45,362 bases of DNA from Gammaproteobacteria bacterium (lineage in GTDB: Bacteria > Pseudomonadota > Gammaproteobacteria > CAIRSR01), in NCBI GenBank assembly GCA_963575655.1, contig CAUYTY010000144.1:1-45362 (forward strand), given 5' to 3'. The first letter of the stretch is position 1, and each line of letters begins with the position of its first letter. The position numbers and the translations under genes are program-made. Shown here one piece after another: positions 25,225 through 33,951 of the stretch. The notes beneath the pieces are model-generated. The model ran no database searches, was not told where the DNA came from, and saw only the letters and a list, made by a program, of their open reading frames with translations.

Positions 25225-26368
25225 CTAACCTGCGCGTTGGTTAGGGGACAAGCAAGTAAAAATAATCTATTATTAGTCCAACCAAAAAATAAGACATGAA
25301 ATTGCTAAAATTATGAAAAATTCTGATGGACGTTCTCTCGATCACTCTACCCTTGAGTATATAAGGCTTCAAGCAGTAAAAGCTGTACGTAAAGGAATGT
25401 CTCCTAGGGAGGTGGGCGAGATTTTCGGTATGCACCGATCGAAGGTGTACGAATGGGTGAAGAAGGCAAAAGAGATGGGTCTAGCTACGTTAAATGCGAA
25501 ACCTGTCCCTGGAAGAAAATCCTTCATCAATGAACAGCAAGAAGGAATACTCGTATTCTGGCTGTGCGCATTTACCCCATTGGATTTTGAATTCTCGACA
25601 GTCTTATGGACAACTGAAATGATAAAGACATTAATAGAGAGGAAATTTTCTATTTACATGAGTCGTTCCGCGGTGGGCCGTTTTTTGCGCCGCATTAATT
25701 TAACTCCACAACGGCCAGTATATCGTGCGATAGAGAGGGACCAATTTTCAGTAGATAATTGGATTAACAAAGAGTTTCCTAGAATCAAAGAGTTGGCAAG
25801 TAATGAGGGTGCTATAATCTATTTTCTTGATGAGGCTGGGGCGCGCACCGATTATCACGCGGGTACAACTTGGGGGCTAGAAGGTTTAACTCCCATAATT
25901 CCCTCCACTGGTGGACGTTATCGCATAAATATGATCGCTGCGATAACTTCTGAAGGAAAGATGCATTTCCAAATAGGTCCCTCATCGCTCAATGGTGGTG
26001 CGTTTGTTGAATATCTAAAAATTTTGGCTCAAGAGAATTCATGCCCCATCTATATTGTAACAGACGGGTATTCTGCCCATCATGCAAAAGTAGTTAAGGA
26101 ATATCTGGAGACGACAAATGGAAAGGTTAAAATATTCTTTCTTCCCACCTATTCTCCACACCTTAATCCTGTCGAGCTAGTATGGAGCAATATTAAGACA
26201 CAAGGAATTGCGCGTCACCTTATTCGTAATGTGGAGGAGTTAAAAAATAAAGCTACTCAACTTTTAGAGGATTTAAAAAAATCGCCAGAGAAAGTCAGAG
26301 AACTTTTTAAAGAAGAATCCGTCCAATATGCTATTTAGCTGGAGTCCCCTAACCAACGCGCAGGTTAG
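25225..26368 (+). mobile_element. Intact IS630-family insertion sequence, copy 1 (1144 bp)
   Basis: Perfect 25-bp terminal inverted repeats beginning CTAACCTGCGCGTTGGTTAG, flanked by TA on both sides (25223-25224 and 26369-26370). TA duplication is typical of IS630/Tc1/mariner elements. Each terminal repeat is itself partly palindromic (CTAACC/GGTTAG). It carries one transposase gene. It is AT-richer than the host genes around it. A second full copy of exactly the same length lies at 41750-42893. Confidence 0.97.
25313..26338 (+). CDS. IS630-family transposase, copy 1
   Basis: 341 residues. The N terminus has a helix-turn-helix of Tc1/IS630 type (MSPREVGEIFGMHRSKVYEWVKK) followed by a GRKSF linker. 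The catalytic DDE residues lie in IYFLDEAGARTD, IYIVTDGYSAHHAK and PTYSPHLNPVELVWSNIK. The gene starts 88 bp inside the left terminal repeat and stops 30 bp before the right end. The protein is identical to the copy at 41780-42805, so transposition was recent. Confidence 0.97.
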   Translation: MKNSDGRSLDHSTLEYIRLQAVKAVRKGMSPREVGEIFGMHRSKVYEWVKKAKEMGLATLNAKPVPGRKSFINEQQEGILVFWLCAFTPLDFEFSTVLWTTEMIKTLIERKFSIYMSRSAVGRFLRRINLTPQRPVYRAIERDQFSVDNWINKEFPRIKELASNEGAIIYFLDEAGARTDYHAGTTWGLEGLTPIIPSTGGRYRINMIAAITSEGKMHFQIGPSSLNGGAFVEYLKILAQENSCPIYIVTDGYSAHHAKVVKEYLETTNGKVKIFFLPTYSPHLNPVELVWSNIKTQGIARHLIRNVEELKNKATQLLEDLKKSPEKVRELFKEESVQYAI

Positions 26369-26400
26369 TAATGGCGAAGGTATTGTCAGAACACACAATA

Positions 26401-26450
26401 TTTTACTATTACCTACCGACACTGATTTTATAGGTAATATATAGTAAAAT
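26401..26450. promoter_or_regulatory. Inverted repeat upstream of the receiver gene
   Basis: TTTTACTA-TTACCTA on the left and TAGGTAAT-ATA-TAGTAAAA on the right form an imperfect dyad, with a perfect core ATTACCTA (26408-26415) / TAGGTAAT (26431-26438). It ends at the start codon 26449 and could be an operator or an mRNA hairpin. A related perfect palindrome GGTAATATTACC (23521-23532) lies just before the IS block, about 70 bp away in the pre-insertion sequence. Confidence 0.5.
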
Positions 26451-26826
26451 GAACATCCTGTTTTTAGATGATAGCGATGAGCGTTGGCTAATTTTCAACA
26501 AATTCACGCAAGGATTCAAAAGGGTTGATTTTATAACAACCTCATCCGGGGCTATACAACTACTACAGTCAGAACAATACGACGCGATTTTCCTTGATTA
26601 CGACCTTGGAAAAGATGGTATTGAGGCTAACGAAGAGAACGGCTTGAAAGTTGCCGAGTGGATTTCCGCTAACCTAAGTTATCAGCCAAAAATAGTTTTA
26701 CATACTGGGGATTTGAATGGTGCGGAGAAAATGTGCCACACCTTGAAACAGGGAGGATTTAAAAGTAACCATACTCCATTTATGGAGTTAGTTGCTACTT
26801 TGCATCATATAGAGTCGTTACGATAA
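26449..26826 (+). CDS. Stand-alone receiver-like protein (cyclic-phosphate-processing receiver type)
   Basis: A 125-residue receiver-like protein: the acidic pair D7-D8 in [11 protein letters not shown], the likely acceptor Asp50 in [12 protein letters not shown], and a late [14 protein letters not shown] stretch in place of the usual Thr/Lys switch. This form (FLD-x-D-LG, then (V/I)-H-x-x-x-x-GA-x-M) is the one I associate with the cPPR_rec family. It is AT-rich with no clear ribosome site. The kinase gene follows after 25 bp, so the two are likely to work together, although the missing Lys switch makes classical phosphotransfer uncertain. Confidence 0.75.
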   Translation: MNILFLDDSDERWLIFNKFTQGFKRVDFITTSSGAIQLLQSEQYDAIFLDYDLGKDGIEANEENGLKVAEWISANLSYQPKIVLHTGDLNGAEKMCHTLKQGGFKSNHTPFMELVATLHHIESLR

Positions 26827-26851
26827 TTGTTGCGCAAGGGATGATATTAGT

Positions 26852-29800
26852 ATGAATGCAGCAGGCTCTTTTTCTCAGTGGCGACTGGTTATTTACACAA
26901 CGATCTTTATTACACTATTGGGCGGCGCCATCCTATTCTATCGCGCACAGGAACGGCTTTTCCGCCACGAGGTCGAAGTCAATCTACTCGCCATCGCCAA
27001 TCTCAAGATTGAGCAGATTGTGCAATGGAGGACTGAGCGACTGGACGATGCCGCTGCAGTCAGCGATAGCGTATTTCTGATCGATGCGGTTACTCGTTGG
27101 CTGTCCCAGCCCGAACCTGAGCTGACAGCTAACCTACAAGATCGCCTGAATAGCATGGGACGGAGAAAACATTATCAGGATGTCATCCTGGTTGATGTGC
27201 AAGGCCAGATGCGCCTCCATGCCGATGACCGACCCCTTACCGTGCTCAACACCATGGAAATGGCCATCGTAAAGCAGGCGTTGCGCGATCAGCATTCAGT
27301 GATGACTGACCTACATATTGATAACGACAACGATTCGTTTATCCATATCAATGTCGTGGCCCCACTATTTACCAAAGGGGAAGGGTCCACAACTATTCCG
27401 CTCGGCGCACTGATCTTGCGTACTAACGCGGACCATTTCTTCTACTCAATGCTCCAATCCTGGCCAACGCAGAGCAACACTGCCGAAACATTACTGGTAC
27501 GACGGGACGGGGATAACGCGCTGTTTCTCAATAACCTGCGCCACCAGGCCGATACTGCCCTGAAATTGCGCATCCCTCTGACCACGCGAGAGGTGCCAAC
27601 CGTCATGGCCATCAATGGGCGTGAAGGTTTCGCGGAGGGGATCGATTATCGCGATGTCGCGGTCATGTCGGTACTGAAAGCTATCCCCAATACCCCCTGG
27701 TTCATAGTCACCAAGATCGATACCGCAGAGGCTTTGGCCGATTGGCAGAGGCAATCGGTGACGATCTTGCTCTTGATCGGATTACTGCTGGTAGCCGCAG
27801 CCAGCACAGCAATTAGGCAGCACAATGCCTCTACCCAATACCGCGTATTGTTCCAGGTCGAGGCGGCACGGCGCGAAAGCGAAAGCCGCTATCACGTTAC
27901 GCTGATGAGCGTCGGCGATGCCGTGATCGCCACCGATGGCCAGGGTCGTATCATCATCATGAATCCGATTGCGGAAACGCTGACCGGCTGGCGTGAGGTG
28001 GAAGCCATCGGGCGACCGCTCGATGAGGTGTTTGTCATCATCAATGAAGAGACGCGGCAGCCGATCGAGAGTTCAGTAACGCGTGTATTGCGCACCGGCA
28101 TCGTCGTTGGCCTGGCCAACCACACCCTCCTGATTGCGCGCAACGGTAGCGAATCGCCCATCGCCGACAATGGTGCTCCACTCCGCGATGCGAATGGCAC
28201 GATCATCGGTGTGGTACTGGTCTTCCGCGACCAAACCGAGGAACGCCGTGCCCAAAACGAACTCGAACACCACCGCCAGCATCTCGAAGATCTCGTCATC
28301 ACCCGCACCGACGAATTGATCAAGGCCAAGGAAATGGCCGAGGCTGCGAATGAGGCCAAGAGTGTCTTTCTCGCCAATATGAGCCACGAGATCCGAACAC
28401 CGATGAACGCCATCATGGGCTTTACCGATCGTCTGCGCCGCCATACGCAGGATACCGAACAGCGGGACAAGTTGGATAAGATGGACACCGCCGCCCGCCA
28501 TCTGCTCTCCATCATCAACAAAGTCCTTGACCTTTCCAAAATCGAGGCAGGCAAACTGGTACTCGAAAAATCGGATTTCGAGTTTGAAAAGGTAGTGAAG
28601 GATGTCTGCGCCCTAGTCCATGACGAAAGCCAAGCACGCGGGCTTGAACTCACGGTGGATATCGATCCTTCCTTGTCGAGACCGCTACGCGGCGACCCGA
28701 CTCGACTGAGCCAGGTATTGCTGAATTACCTGGGAAATGCCCTCAAGTTCACAGAACGCGGCAGAATTTCCATCCATGCCATTGTCATTGATGAGTGTGA
28801 TAGCAACATCAATGTACTCTTCAAAGTTCGGGACACCGGCATCGGTATCGAGCCGAAAGATCAAGCGCGATTGTTCGCAGCATTCGAGCAGGCCAATGGA
28901 TCCACCACGCGCAAATACGGTGGCACGGGATTAGGGCTCACCATTACACGACATCTAGTACAGCTCATGGGGGGAGAGGTTGGCGTCGAAAGTCAACCTG
29001 GGATTGGCAGCACTTTTTGGTTTACCGCCCGTTTAGAGAAACTCGGGCAGTCGAATGATAACGCCTCAGCGGACGAATACCGAAAATCCACTGCGCAGTG
29101 GGCGCTCCGACATGAATATCGCGGTGTCCGCATCTTGGTGGCCGATGATAATGAGAACAATCAGGAGGTGATGCTCGGTTTGCTGAACGAGGCGGGACTA
29201 ACGGCTGATCTCGCCGCCAATGGCGTCGAAGCGGTGAAAATGGCACAGCGGACCAGCTACGACCTGATCCTGATGGATGTCCAGATGCCAATGATGGACG
29301 GCTTGGCAGCGACACGAGAAATCCGCGCCTTGCCTCAGGGCCGAACCGTACCCATCCTCGCCACCACCGCCAACGCTTTCGATATGGATTGCAAAAATTG
29401 CCTAACGGCGGGGATGAACGCCCATGTTGCCAAACCGATCAATCCCGACAAGCTGTTCGCTGCCCTGTTGACTTGGCTTCCCAAGCCAGTATTACCTGGA
29501 GAAGTAGACAACAGGTTACGAAAGCACTCCGAGTCCAGGGAAAGCGACGACGCTGAACAAATCCTGCGGCGCGAGTATCACGATGCACGGCTACTGTTGG
29601 TCGAGGATGAACCGTTTAACCAGGAAATCGCCTTGGAAATGCTGGGGGAGGCGGGACTAACCGCCGATCTCGCCGCCAATGGCGTCGAAGCGGTGGAAAT
29701 GGCGCGGCAGGGTACCTATGACTTGATCCTGATGGATATGCAACTGCCAGTGATGAACGGTATCGTAGCAACTAGAATGATCCGGCGGCTGCCAGGCCGC

Positions 29801-29968
29801 GAGCACATTCCAATCGTAGCAATGACGGCCTCTGCCTTTTCCGAGGACAGGCAGCGTTGCTTAGAAGCCGGGATGAATGATCACATCACCAAGCCGATAG
29901 AAGCTCATCAAATATTTGGGACGATTCTGAAGTGGTTGGACGGTGTCGTAGATGGACATAATCATTAG
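26852..29968 (+). CDS. Hybrid sensor histidine kinase with two receiver domains
   Basis: 1038 residues. Membrane helices at about 12-30 and 302-320 enclose a periplasmic Cache-like sensor. A PAS domain follows (about 345-465), then a coiled coil, the HisKA domain with His512 in [14 protein letters not shown], the ATPase with N and G boxes (NALKFT, DTGIGI, GTGLGL), and two receivers with acceptor Asp in LILMDVQMP and LILMDMQLP. The two receivers are strikingly alike. No HPt domain follows. The TAG stop uses the first two bases of repeat R3 copy 2, so the original C terminus may have been longer. AAGGG precedes the ATG. Confidence 0.95.
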   Translation: MNAAGSFSQWRLVIYTTIFITLLGGAILFYRAQERLFRHEVEVNLLAIANLKIEQIVQWRTERLDDAAAVSDSVFLIDAVTRWLSQPEPELTANLQDRLNSMGRRKHYQDVILVDVQGQMRLHADDRPLTVLNTMEMAIVKQALRDQHSVMTDLHIDNDNDSFIHINVVAPLFTKGEGSTTIPLGALILRTNADHFFYSMLQSWPTQSNTAETLLVRRDGDNALFLNNLRHQADTALKLRIPLTTREVPTVMAINGREGFAEGIDYRDVAVMSVLKAIPNTPWFIVTKIDTAEALADWQRQSVTILLLIGLLLVAAASTAIRQHNASTQYRVLFQVEAARRESESRYHVTLMSVGDAVIATDGQGRIIIMNPIAETLTGWREVEAIGRPLDEVFVIINEETRQPIESSVTRVLRTGIVVGLANHTLLIARNGSESPIADNGAPLRDANGTIIGVVLVFRDQTEERRAQNELEHHRQHLEDLVITRTDELIKAKEMAEAANEAKSVFLANMSHEIRTPMNAIMGFTDRLRRHTQDTEQRDKLDKMDTAARHLLSIINKVLDLSKIEAGKLVLEKSDFEFEKVVKDVCALVHDESQARGLELTVDIDPSLSRPLRGDPTRLSQVLLNYLGNALKFTERGRISIHAIVIDECDSNINVLFKVRDTGIGIEPKDQARLFAAFEQANGSTTRKYGGTGLGLTITRHLVQLMGGEVGVESQPGIGSTFWFTARLEKLGQSNDNASADEYRKSTAQWALRHEYRGVRILVADDNENNQEVMLGLLNEAGLTADLAANGVEAVKMAQRTSYDLILMDVQMPMMDGLAATREIRALPQGRTVPILATTANAFDMDCKNCLTAGMNAHVAKPINPDKLFAALLTWLPKPVLPGEVDNRLRKHSESRESDDAEQILRREYHDARLLLVEDEPFNQEIALEMLGEAGLTADLAANGVEAVEMARQGTYDLILMDMQLPVMNGIVATRMIRRLPGREHIPIVAMTASAFSEDRQRCLEAGMNDHITKPIEAHQIFGTILKWLDGVVDGHNH

Positions 29969-30066
29969 ACCTTATCGGGAACCCCCTACCCAGCCCCTGC
30001 CTGACAACGCAACCTCATGATTTATATTGACTGTAGTGGGTGATGGGGAGGTTTCCGATAAGGTCT
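29967..30066. repeat. MITE-like repeat R3, copy 2 (100 bp)
   Basis: Ends AGACCTTATCGGGAACC and GGTTTCCGATAAGGTCT are inverted repeats flanked by ATT (29964-29966 and 30067-30069). It abuts the hybrid kinase gene: the stop codon TAG is formed by the last T of ATT and the first two bases of the element. Confidence 0.85.
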
Positions 30067-30094
30067 ATTGATTGAACACGTTGTAACTTAGTTA

Positions 30095-30181
30095 ACCCAA
30101 GTTGCCACCTTGCGCACTTTTCCCCTCTCCCTCCGGGAGAGGGGCTTTTTCGTTTCTCTCCGCATAGGTGGCAACCTGAGT
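30095..30181 (+). repeat. MITE-like repeat R2, copy 3 (87 bp), with a terminator-like hairpin
   Basis: Left end ACCCAAGTTGCCACC, right end GGTGGCAACCTGAGT. The flanks (TAGTTA and TGAGCT) do not match, so the duplication has decayed or the right end is rearranged. Inside, CCCCTCTC and GAGAGGGG pair and are followed by CTTTTTCG on the plus strand. Lying after the plus-strand kinase gene, this is well placed to end its transcript. Confidence 0.8.
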
Positions 30182-30210
30182 TGAGCTTTCTTCGTCAGAT
30201 CAACCTACAA

Positions 30211-31410
30211 CTACTCACCACCCGCATTACTCATCCGACATTCTCGTTCGGCCTCGCCCCCTGATCCTGGAATCCCCGTGTCTTTCACCACCACGCGAGC
30301 GGGTTCACGTTCAAAGTGTACTCGTCGCTGCATCTCCGGGGTCATGTAGACCGTTCCTTTATCGTCCACCAATAACACGCTGGTTAGACCCATCTTGCCA
30401 GCAATATGAGACCAACAGCGTTCCCCTCCGACCACCATACCTTTGGTGGATGCGTCGCTCCAGATTCCGTCTGGATGGATCACGGTTGCGGAGACAATAC
30501 CATCTACCGGCATTCCGGTACGCGGGTCAATAATGTGCTGATAACGTTTTCCTGAATACTCCCGAAACCTTTCGTAATTACCAGAGGTGTGCATCCCCTC
30601 GGATGTTGGCCCCAATTCCACCGAGGCCAATATTCCATTTCCCTGAGGATGGCGGATACCAATCCGCCAGGGTCGATCGCCACGACGCCCAATAACCTCT
30701 AGGCCACCCCCGGCATTAAAAATAGCATTGTTAATACCCATCTCTCCCAATTTATTTATCACCAGATCGCCGGCATAGCCTTTGGCAATTCCGCCAAAGT
30801 CTAATTCCACCGCAGGATTACGCGAGCGAACCACATCGCCCTCGATGGTCAAGTCGAGCGTGGAGGGGTGTTGAGCGACCAATAGGGCCACCTCGGCACG
30901 AGTAGGAGGCGGTCCCGTGGGGGGAAGGTCTTGATGAAAACCCCACAACCCGATGAGATGCCCAACGGCGGGGTTGAACATGCCCTCGCTACGTCGTTCA
31001 GCCTCCTGGGAGGTACGGATGAGGGTAAGCAGACGGGGACTCGCCCGGAACGGTTCACCCCGTGTAATGGCCTGGTTGAGACGAGTTACCTCACTCGGCT
31101 GCCAGGCGTGCCAATCGTGGTGCATCGTCTGGAGATCGGCCTCTACCGCCGCTGCCGCCTCCTGCGCCCGTTCCTTGGATACCCCCCACAAAGTGAGATT
31201 CACCATGGTTCCAAAAATGTAGAACGTTTGTTCAAAAAGGGGCTCCGGCGCTGGTGAACAACCCGCCACCAAAAACAATACCCAGACTCTCAGAAAAACA
31301 AAATTTGCTCTACGCAAAGAATACAATCCACTCGTTGGTGGTATCACGAGTTCATTCGCCCTGTTAAGATGCCTCGTACCGAGACAATTTTGATTCGACC
31401 TATCGTTCAT
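30211..31410 (-). CDS. apbE: FAD:protein FMN transferase, lipoprotein
   Basis: 399 residues from ATG 31410. The lipobox LVAGC places the lipidated Cys at residue 51, so the true start is probably later, near TTG 31326 or GTG 31344, giving a normal-length signal peptide. The mature part has the ApbE motifs ELDFGGIAKGYAGD, NAGGGLEVIG, HIIDPRTGMPVDG and the metal-binding region around DASTKGMVVGG. ApbE enzymes attach FMN from FAD to Thr residues of periplasmic or membrane flavoproteins such as Nqr/Rnf subunits; no such target is in the window. It diverges from the exchanger gene with only 14 bp between the nominal starts. Confidence 0.9.
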   Translation of the reverse strand: MNDRSNQNCLGTRHLNRANELVIPPTSGLYSLRRANFVFLRVWVLFLVAGCSPAPEPLFEQTFYIFGTMVNLTLWGVSKERAQEAAAAVEADLQTMHHDWHAWQPSEVTRLNQAITRGEPFRASPRLLTLIRTSQEAERRSEGMFNPAVGHLIGLWGFHQDLPPTGPPPTRAEVALLVAQHPSTLDLTIEGDVVRSRNPAVELDFGGIAKGYAGDLVINKLGEMGINNAIFNAGGGLEVIGRRGDRPWRIGIRHPQGNGILASVELGPTSEGMHTSGNYERFREYSGKRYQHIIDPRTGMPVDGIVSATVIHPDGIWSDASTKGMVVGGERCWSHIAGKMGLTSVLLVDDKGTVYMTPEMQRRVHFEREPARVVVKDTGIPGSGGEAERECRMSNAGGE

Positions 31411-31424
31411 CCGGGATTATACCT

Positions 31425-32429
31425 ATGCTAATTTTTTTCCAGCTTCTCTCAATGCTCATCGTCATTTTGATCGCGGCGGAGATATTTACCAACGCCCTCG
31501 AACACCTTGGAGAAAAGCTGGGGATTTCAGAAGGTGTCACTGGGTCTCTATTCGCAGCGGTGGGCACCGCACTCCCCGAAACAATGGTACCACTCGTTGC
31601 CCTGCTGGCCGGTACCGCTAATATCAAAGTCAACGAGGAAATTGGTATAGGCGCCATATTAGGTGCGCCGCTGATGCTCTCTACCCTTTCCATATCGCTC
31701 ATGTCCTTCGCAGTGTTACGCCAGCGCGGTATCCATGGAACTTTCACACCGGAACTCACCGGACTAACTCGAGACCTCAATACATTTTTATTGGCCTTTG
31801 CCCTGGCAACTTTGGCGCTATATATCCCCCACGATCACACAGTCATCCATGCAACGCTGGCCATTAGTCTGGTCCTTATTTATTTCATCTACATCCTACT
31901 CACGATTCGTGCCTCCGAAGACCTCGTAGCCGAGGGTCATGGCACTGAGGCCGAGGGTCCCATGCTATTGGCTCGGATAGGGCTTCCTCAGAATATTGCA
32001 GTCATCGTAGTCCAACTGATCCTCGGGGTTGCAATGTTAGTGGGAGGGGTCAAGGGATTCATCCTGGGGGTAGAAGCCGGCGCAAAAATGCTGGGAATCT
32101 CCGCTTTGTTATTATCGCTCTTGATCATCCCAATCGCCACCGAGTTGCCCGAAAAAGTCAACAGTATTCTCTGGATACGCCGCCGCAAGGATACCCTAGC
32201 CTTTGGCAATATCACTGGCGCGATGGTATTCCAAGGTACCCTGCTACCCGCCATTGGAATTACCCTTACCTCCTGGGAACCACGCACCGAGATATTGACC
32301 GGCGTAGTTTTGACCTTAGTCGGCACCTTATGGATACGTATCCTCCTGTTGCGCAGCGAGATTAAGATCTGGCACCTGTGGTTTAATAGTGCGCTGTATA
32401 TTATCTATCTGACCATTTCATTGTCGTAA
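31425..32429 (+). CDS. Na+/Ca2+ exchanger-type membrane protein (CaCA family)
   Basis: 334 residues, about ten hydrophobic helices. The two alpha repeats of the CaCA family are visible: GTALPETMVPLVALLAGT-NEEIGIGAILGAPLML in the first half and ATELPEKVNSILWIRRRKDT-FGNITGAMVFQGTLLP in the second, each with the acidic residue after the (A/T)-L-P motif. It probably exchanges cations across the inner membrane; the ion is not determined. It has no partner genes nearby and ends before a strong terminator. Confidence 0.88.
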   Translation: MLIFFQLLSMLIVILIAAEIFTNALEHLGEKLGISEGVTGSLFAAVGTALPETMVPLVALLAGTANIKVNEEIGIGAILGAPLMLSTLSISLMSFAVLRQRGIHGTFTPELTGLTRDLNTFLLAFALATLALYIPHDHTVIHATLAISLVLIYFIYILLTIRASEDLVAEGHGTEAEGPMLLARIGLPQNIAVIVVQLILGVAMLVGGVKGFILGVEAGAKMLGISALLLSLLIIPIATELPEKVNSILWIRRRKDTLAFGNITGAMVFQGTLLPAIGITLTSWEPRTEILTGVVLTLVGTLWIRILLLRSEIKIWHLWFNSALYIIYLTISLS

Positions 32430-32464
32430 AGTAACCAATAGTTTTAAGTTCAGCGACTAGCCAT

Positions 32465-32510
32465 CAATAAAATACCCGCATGATTCGGCAATCATGCGGG
32501 TATTTTATTG
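32465..32510. terminator. Strong bidirectional terminator
   Basis: A perfect 21-bp stem (32465-32485 and 32490-32510) around the loop CGGC. The GC-rich core ACCCGCAT is flanked by AT-rich outer arms (ATAAAAT/ATTTTAT), so T-rich tracts follow the core in both directions. It separates the convergent exchanger gene and dnaJ. Confidence 0.95.
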
Positions 32511-32541
32511 GATGGCAGGTTATCGAATCCTGGGCAATCCG

Positions 32542-33714
32542 CTATCCCCCACCAAATTTCATATCCTCGAAAAACCGCTTAACACCATCGAACCAGGAAT
32601 TGGCGCGGGGATTATGCTTCTCGTCACTGGTGCGCAGGCTGTTCTCGAATTCCTGGAGGATATCTTTCTGCTTACGGTTGAGGTTCACCGGGGTTTCGAT
32701 CACCACCCGACACAAGAGGTCACCCGGTGGTCCACCATGAACCGAACGCACCCCCTTACTGCGTAAGCGGAAGACCTTACCACTTTGAGTCTCGGGAGGA
32801 ACCTTGAGTTTCACACGACCGTCCAAGGTCGGCACGTCCAATTCTCCGCCGAGGGTTGCTACGACGAAACTGATCGGGACCTCGCAATGCAGGTCATTCT
32901 CTTCACGCGAGAAAATGGGGTGTTCCTTGACCTGAATTTGAACATAAAGGTCACCCGAAGAACCACCGTGCTCACCCGATTCGCCTTCTCCAGCGAGACG
33001 AATCCGATCACCGGTATCTACTCCCGACGGAACCTTAACGGAAAGGGTCTTCTGATCCTGGACCCGCCCACGACCACTACAAGTCGGGCAAGGGTCCGTA
33101 ATTACTTGGCCACGACCATGACAACGCGGGCAGGTCTGCTGGACCGAGAAAAATCCTTGCTGCATCCGTACTGCCCCACGTCCATTACAAGTAGCGCAAG
33201 CCGTTGGAGAGGTACCACGCTTAGCGCCGACTCCACTGCACGCTTCGCAGGGAAGCATGGTAGGCACACGAATCTTGACGGTGGTTCCAAAGACTGCTTC
33301 TTCCAGGGACAGGTCCAAGGTGTAGCGCAGATCAGCCCCTCGGAAAGAACGGGATCCACCTCCCCCACCGCCACCTCCACCACCGCGACTCCCCCCGAAG
33401 ATGTCGCCGAAGACATCACCGAAGATCTCGGAGAAATTCGCTCCCGCCCCAAAACCCGCTCCCGGACCCGCTCCGGCCCCCACAGAGGAATCTACCCCAG
33501 CGTGACCGAATTGGTCATAAGCCGCCCGCTTGCGAGGGTCGGTGAGCATTTCATATGCCTCCTTGCATTCTTTGAACTTTTCCTCAGAGTCCTTATCCCC
33601 CGGATTACGGTCGGGATGGAATTTCATAGCGAGACGCCGGTAGGCCTTCTTGATGTCGGCCTCGGCGGCATTTTTCGCTACTCCTAGTACCTCGTAATAA
33701 TCTCGCTTGGCCAT
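32542..33714 (-). CDS. dnaJ: Co-chaperone DnaJ
   Basis: A 390-residue full-length DnaJ. The J domain [20 protein letters not shown] has the HPD triad at HPDRNPG. A Gly/Phe-rich stretch is followed by a run of about ten Gly. Four CxxCxGxG-type zinc motifs occur ([32 protein letters not shown]), then the C-terminal substrate domains. It stimulates DnaK's ATPase and delivers substrates. I start at ATG 33714 on family similarity; the frame is open to ATG 33741, with no ribosome site at either. It is last in the chaperone cluster and ends before the bidirectional terminator. Confidence 0.97.
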   Translation of the reverse strand: MAKRDYYEVLGVAKNAAEADIKKAYRRLAMKFHPDRNPGDKDSEEKFKECKEAYEMLTDPRKRAAYDQFGHAGVDSSVGAGAGPGAGFGAGANFSEIFGDVFGDIFGGSRGGGGGGGGGGSRSFRGADLRYTLDLSLEEAVFGTTVKIRVPTMLPCEACSGVGAKRGTSPTACATCNGRGAVRMQQGFFSVQQTCPRCHGRGQVITDPCPTCSGRGRVQDQKTLSVKVPSGVDTGDRIRLAGEGESGEHGGSSGDLYVQIQVKEHPIFSREENDLHCEVPISFVVATLGGELDVPTLDGRVKLKVPPETQSGKVFRLRSKGVRSVHGGPPGDLLCRVVIETPVNLNRKQKDILQEFENSLRTSDEKHNPRANSWFDGVKRFFEDMKFGGG

Positions 33715-33882
33715 TGCAGTCGCCGGACGGGCATCGCCCATGGTCGTCTAAAAGGTAAGCGTCCCGCTTGAGAAACGAATGAAGCATGGCGAGCGCACCC
33801 AAACAACACGCTGTTACCAATTCTCACCCGTTGCTCGAGAAGAACGAATGGATATAACCGTTGCTGCTCTCCCAACACAACG

Positions 33883-33910
33883 ATGCGTGCGTCCTCACAG
33901 ACGCACGCAT
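33883..33910 (-). terminator. Hairpin between dnaK and dnaJ
   Basis: ATGCGTGCGTC (33883-33893) pairs perfectly with GACGCACGCAT (33900-33910), loop of 6. It lies 42 bp after the dnaK stop and is not followed by a T run, so it is more likely an attenuator or an mRNA-stabilising or processing hairpin that sets the dnaK:dnaJ ratio than a full terminator. Confidence 0.6.
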
Positions 33911-33951
33911 AGTCGATGGGATCAACTCTCTTTTATATTTTCACACATTTA

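Larger units (their letters stand above)
23546..26385 (+). mobile_element. Composite nested element: disrupted IS4-type copy bounded by TCAGAA duplications
   Basis: The left end CAATACGTTCGCC (23546) and the right end ATGGCGAAGGTATTG (26371-26385) are the two ends of the IS4-type element at 5779-7184. TCAGAA flanks both (23540-23545 and 26386-26391). From 23546 to 24801 the sequence follows the intact copy (7184 down to 5929). The final 17 bp reappear only after the IS1-type remnants and the IS630-type element. The 133 bp equivalent to 5796-5928 are missing. Confidence 0.92.

Noticed and set aside
23546-26385. A composite transposon carrying cargo genes
   Set aside because: It contains only transposase genes and remnants; no cargo gene lies between the IS4-type ends.
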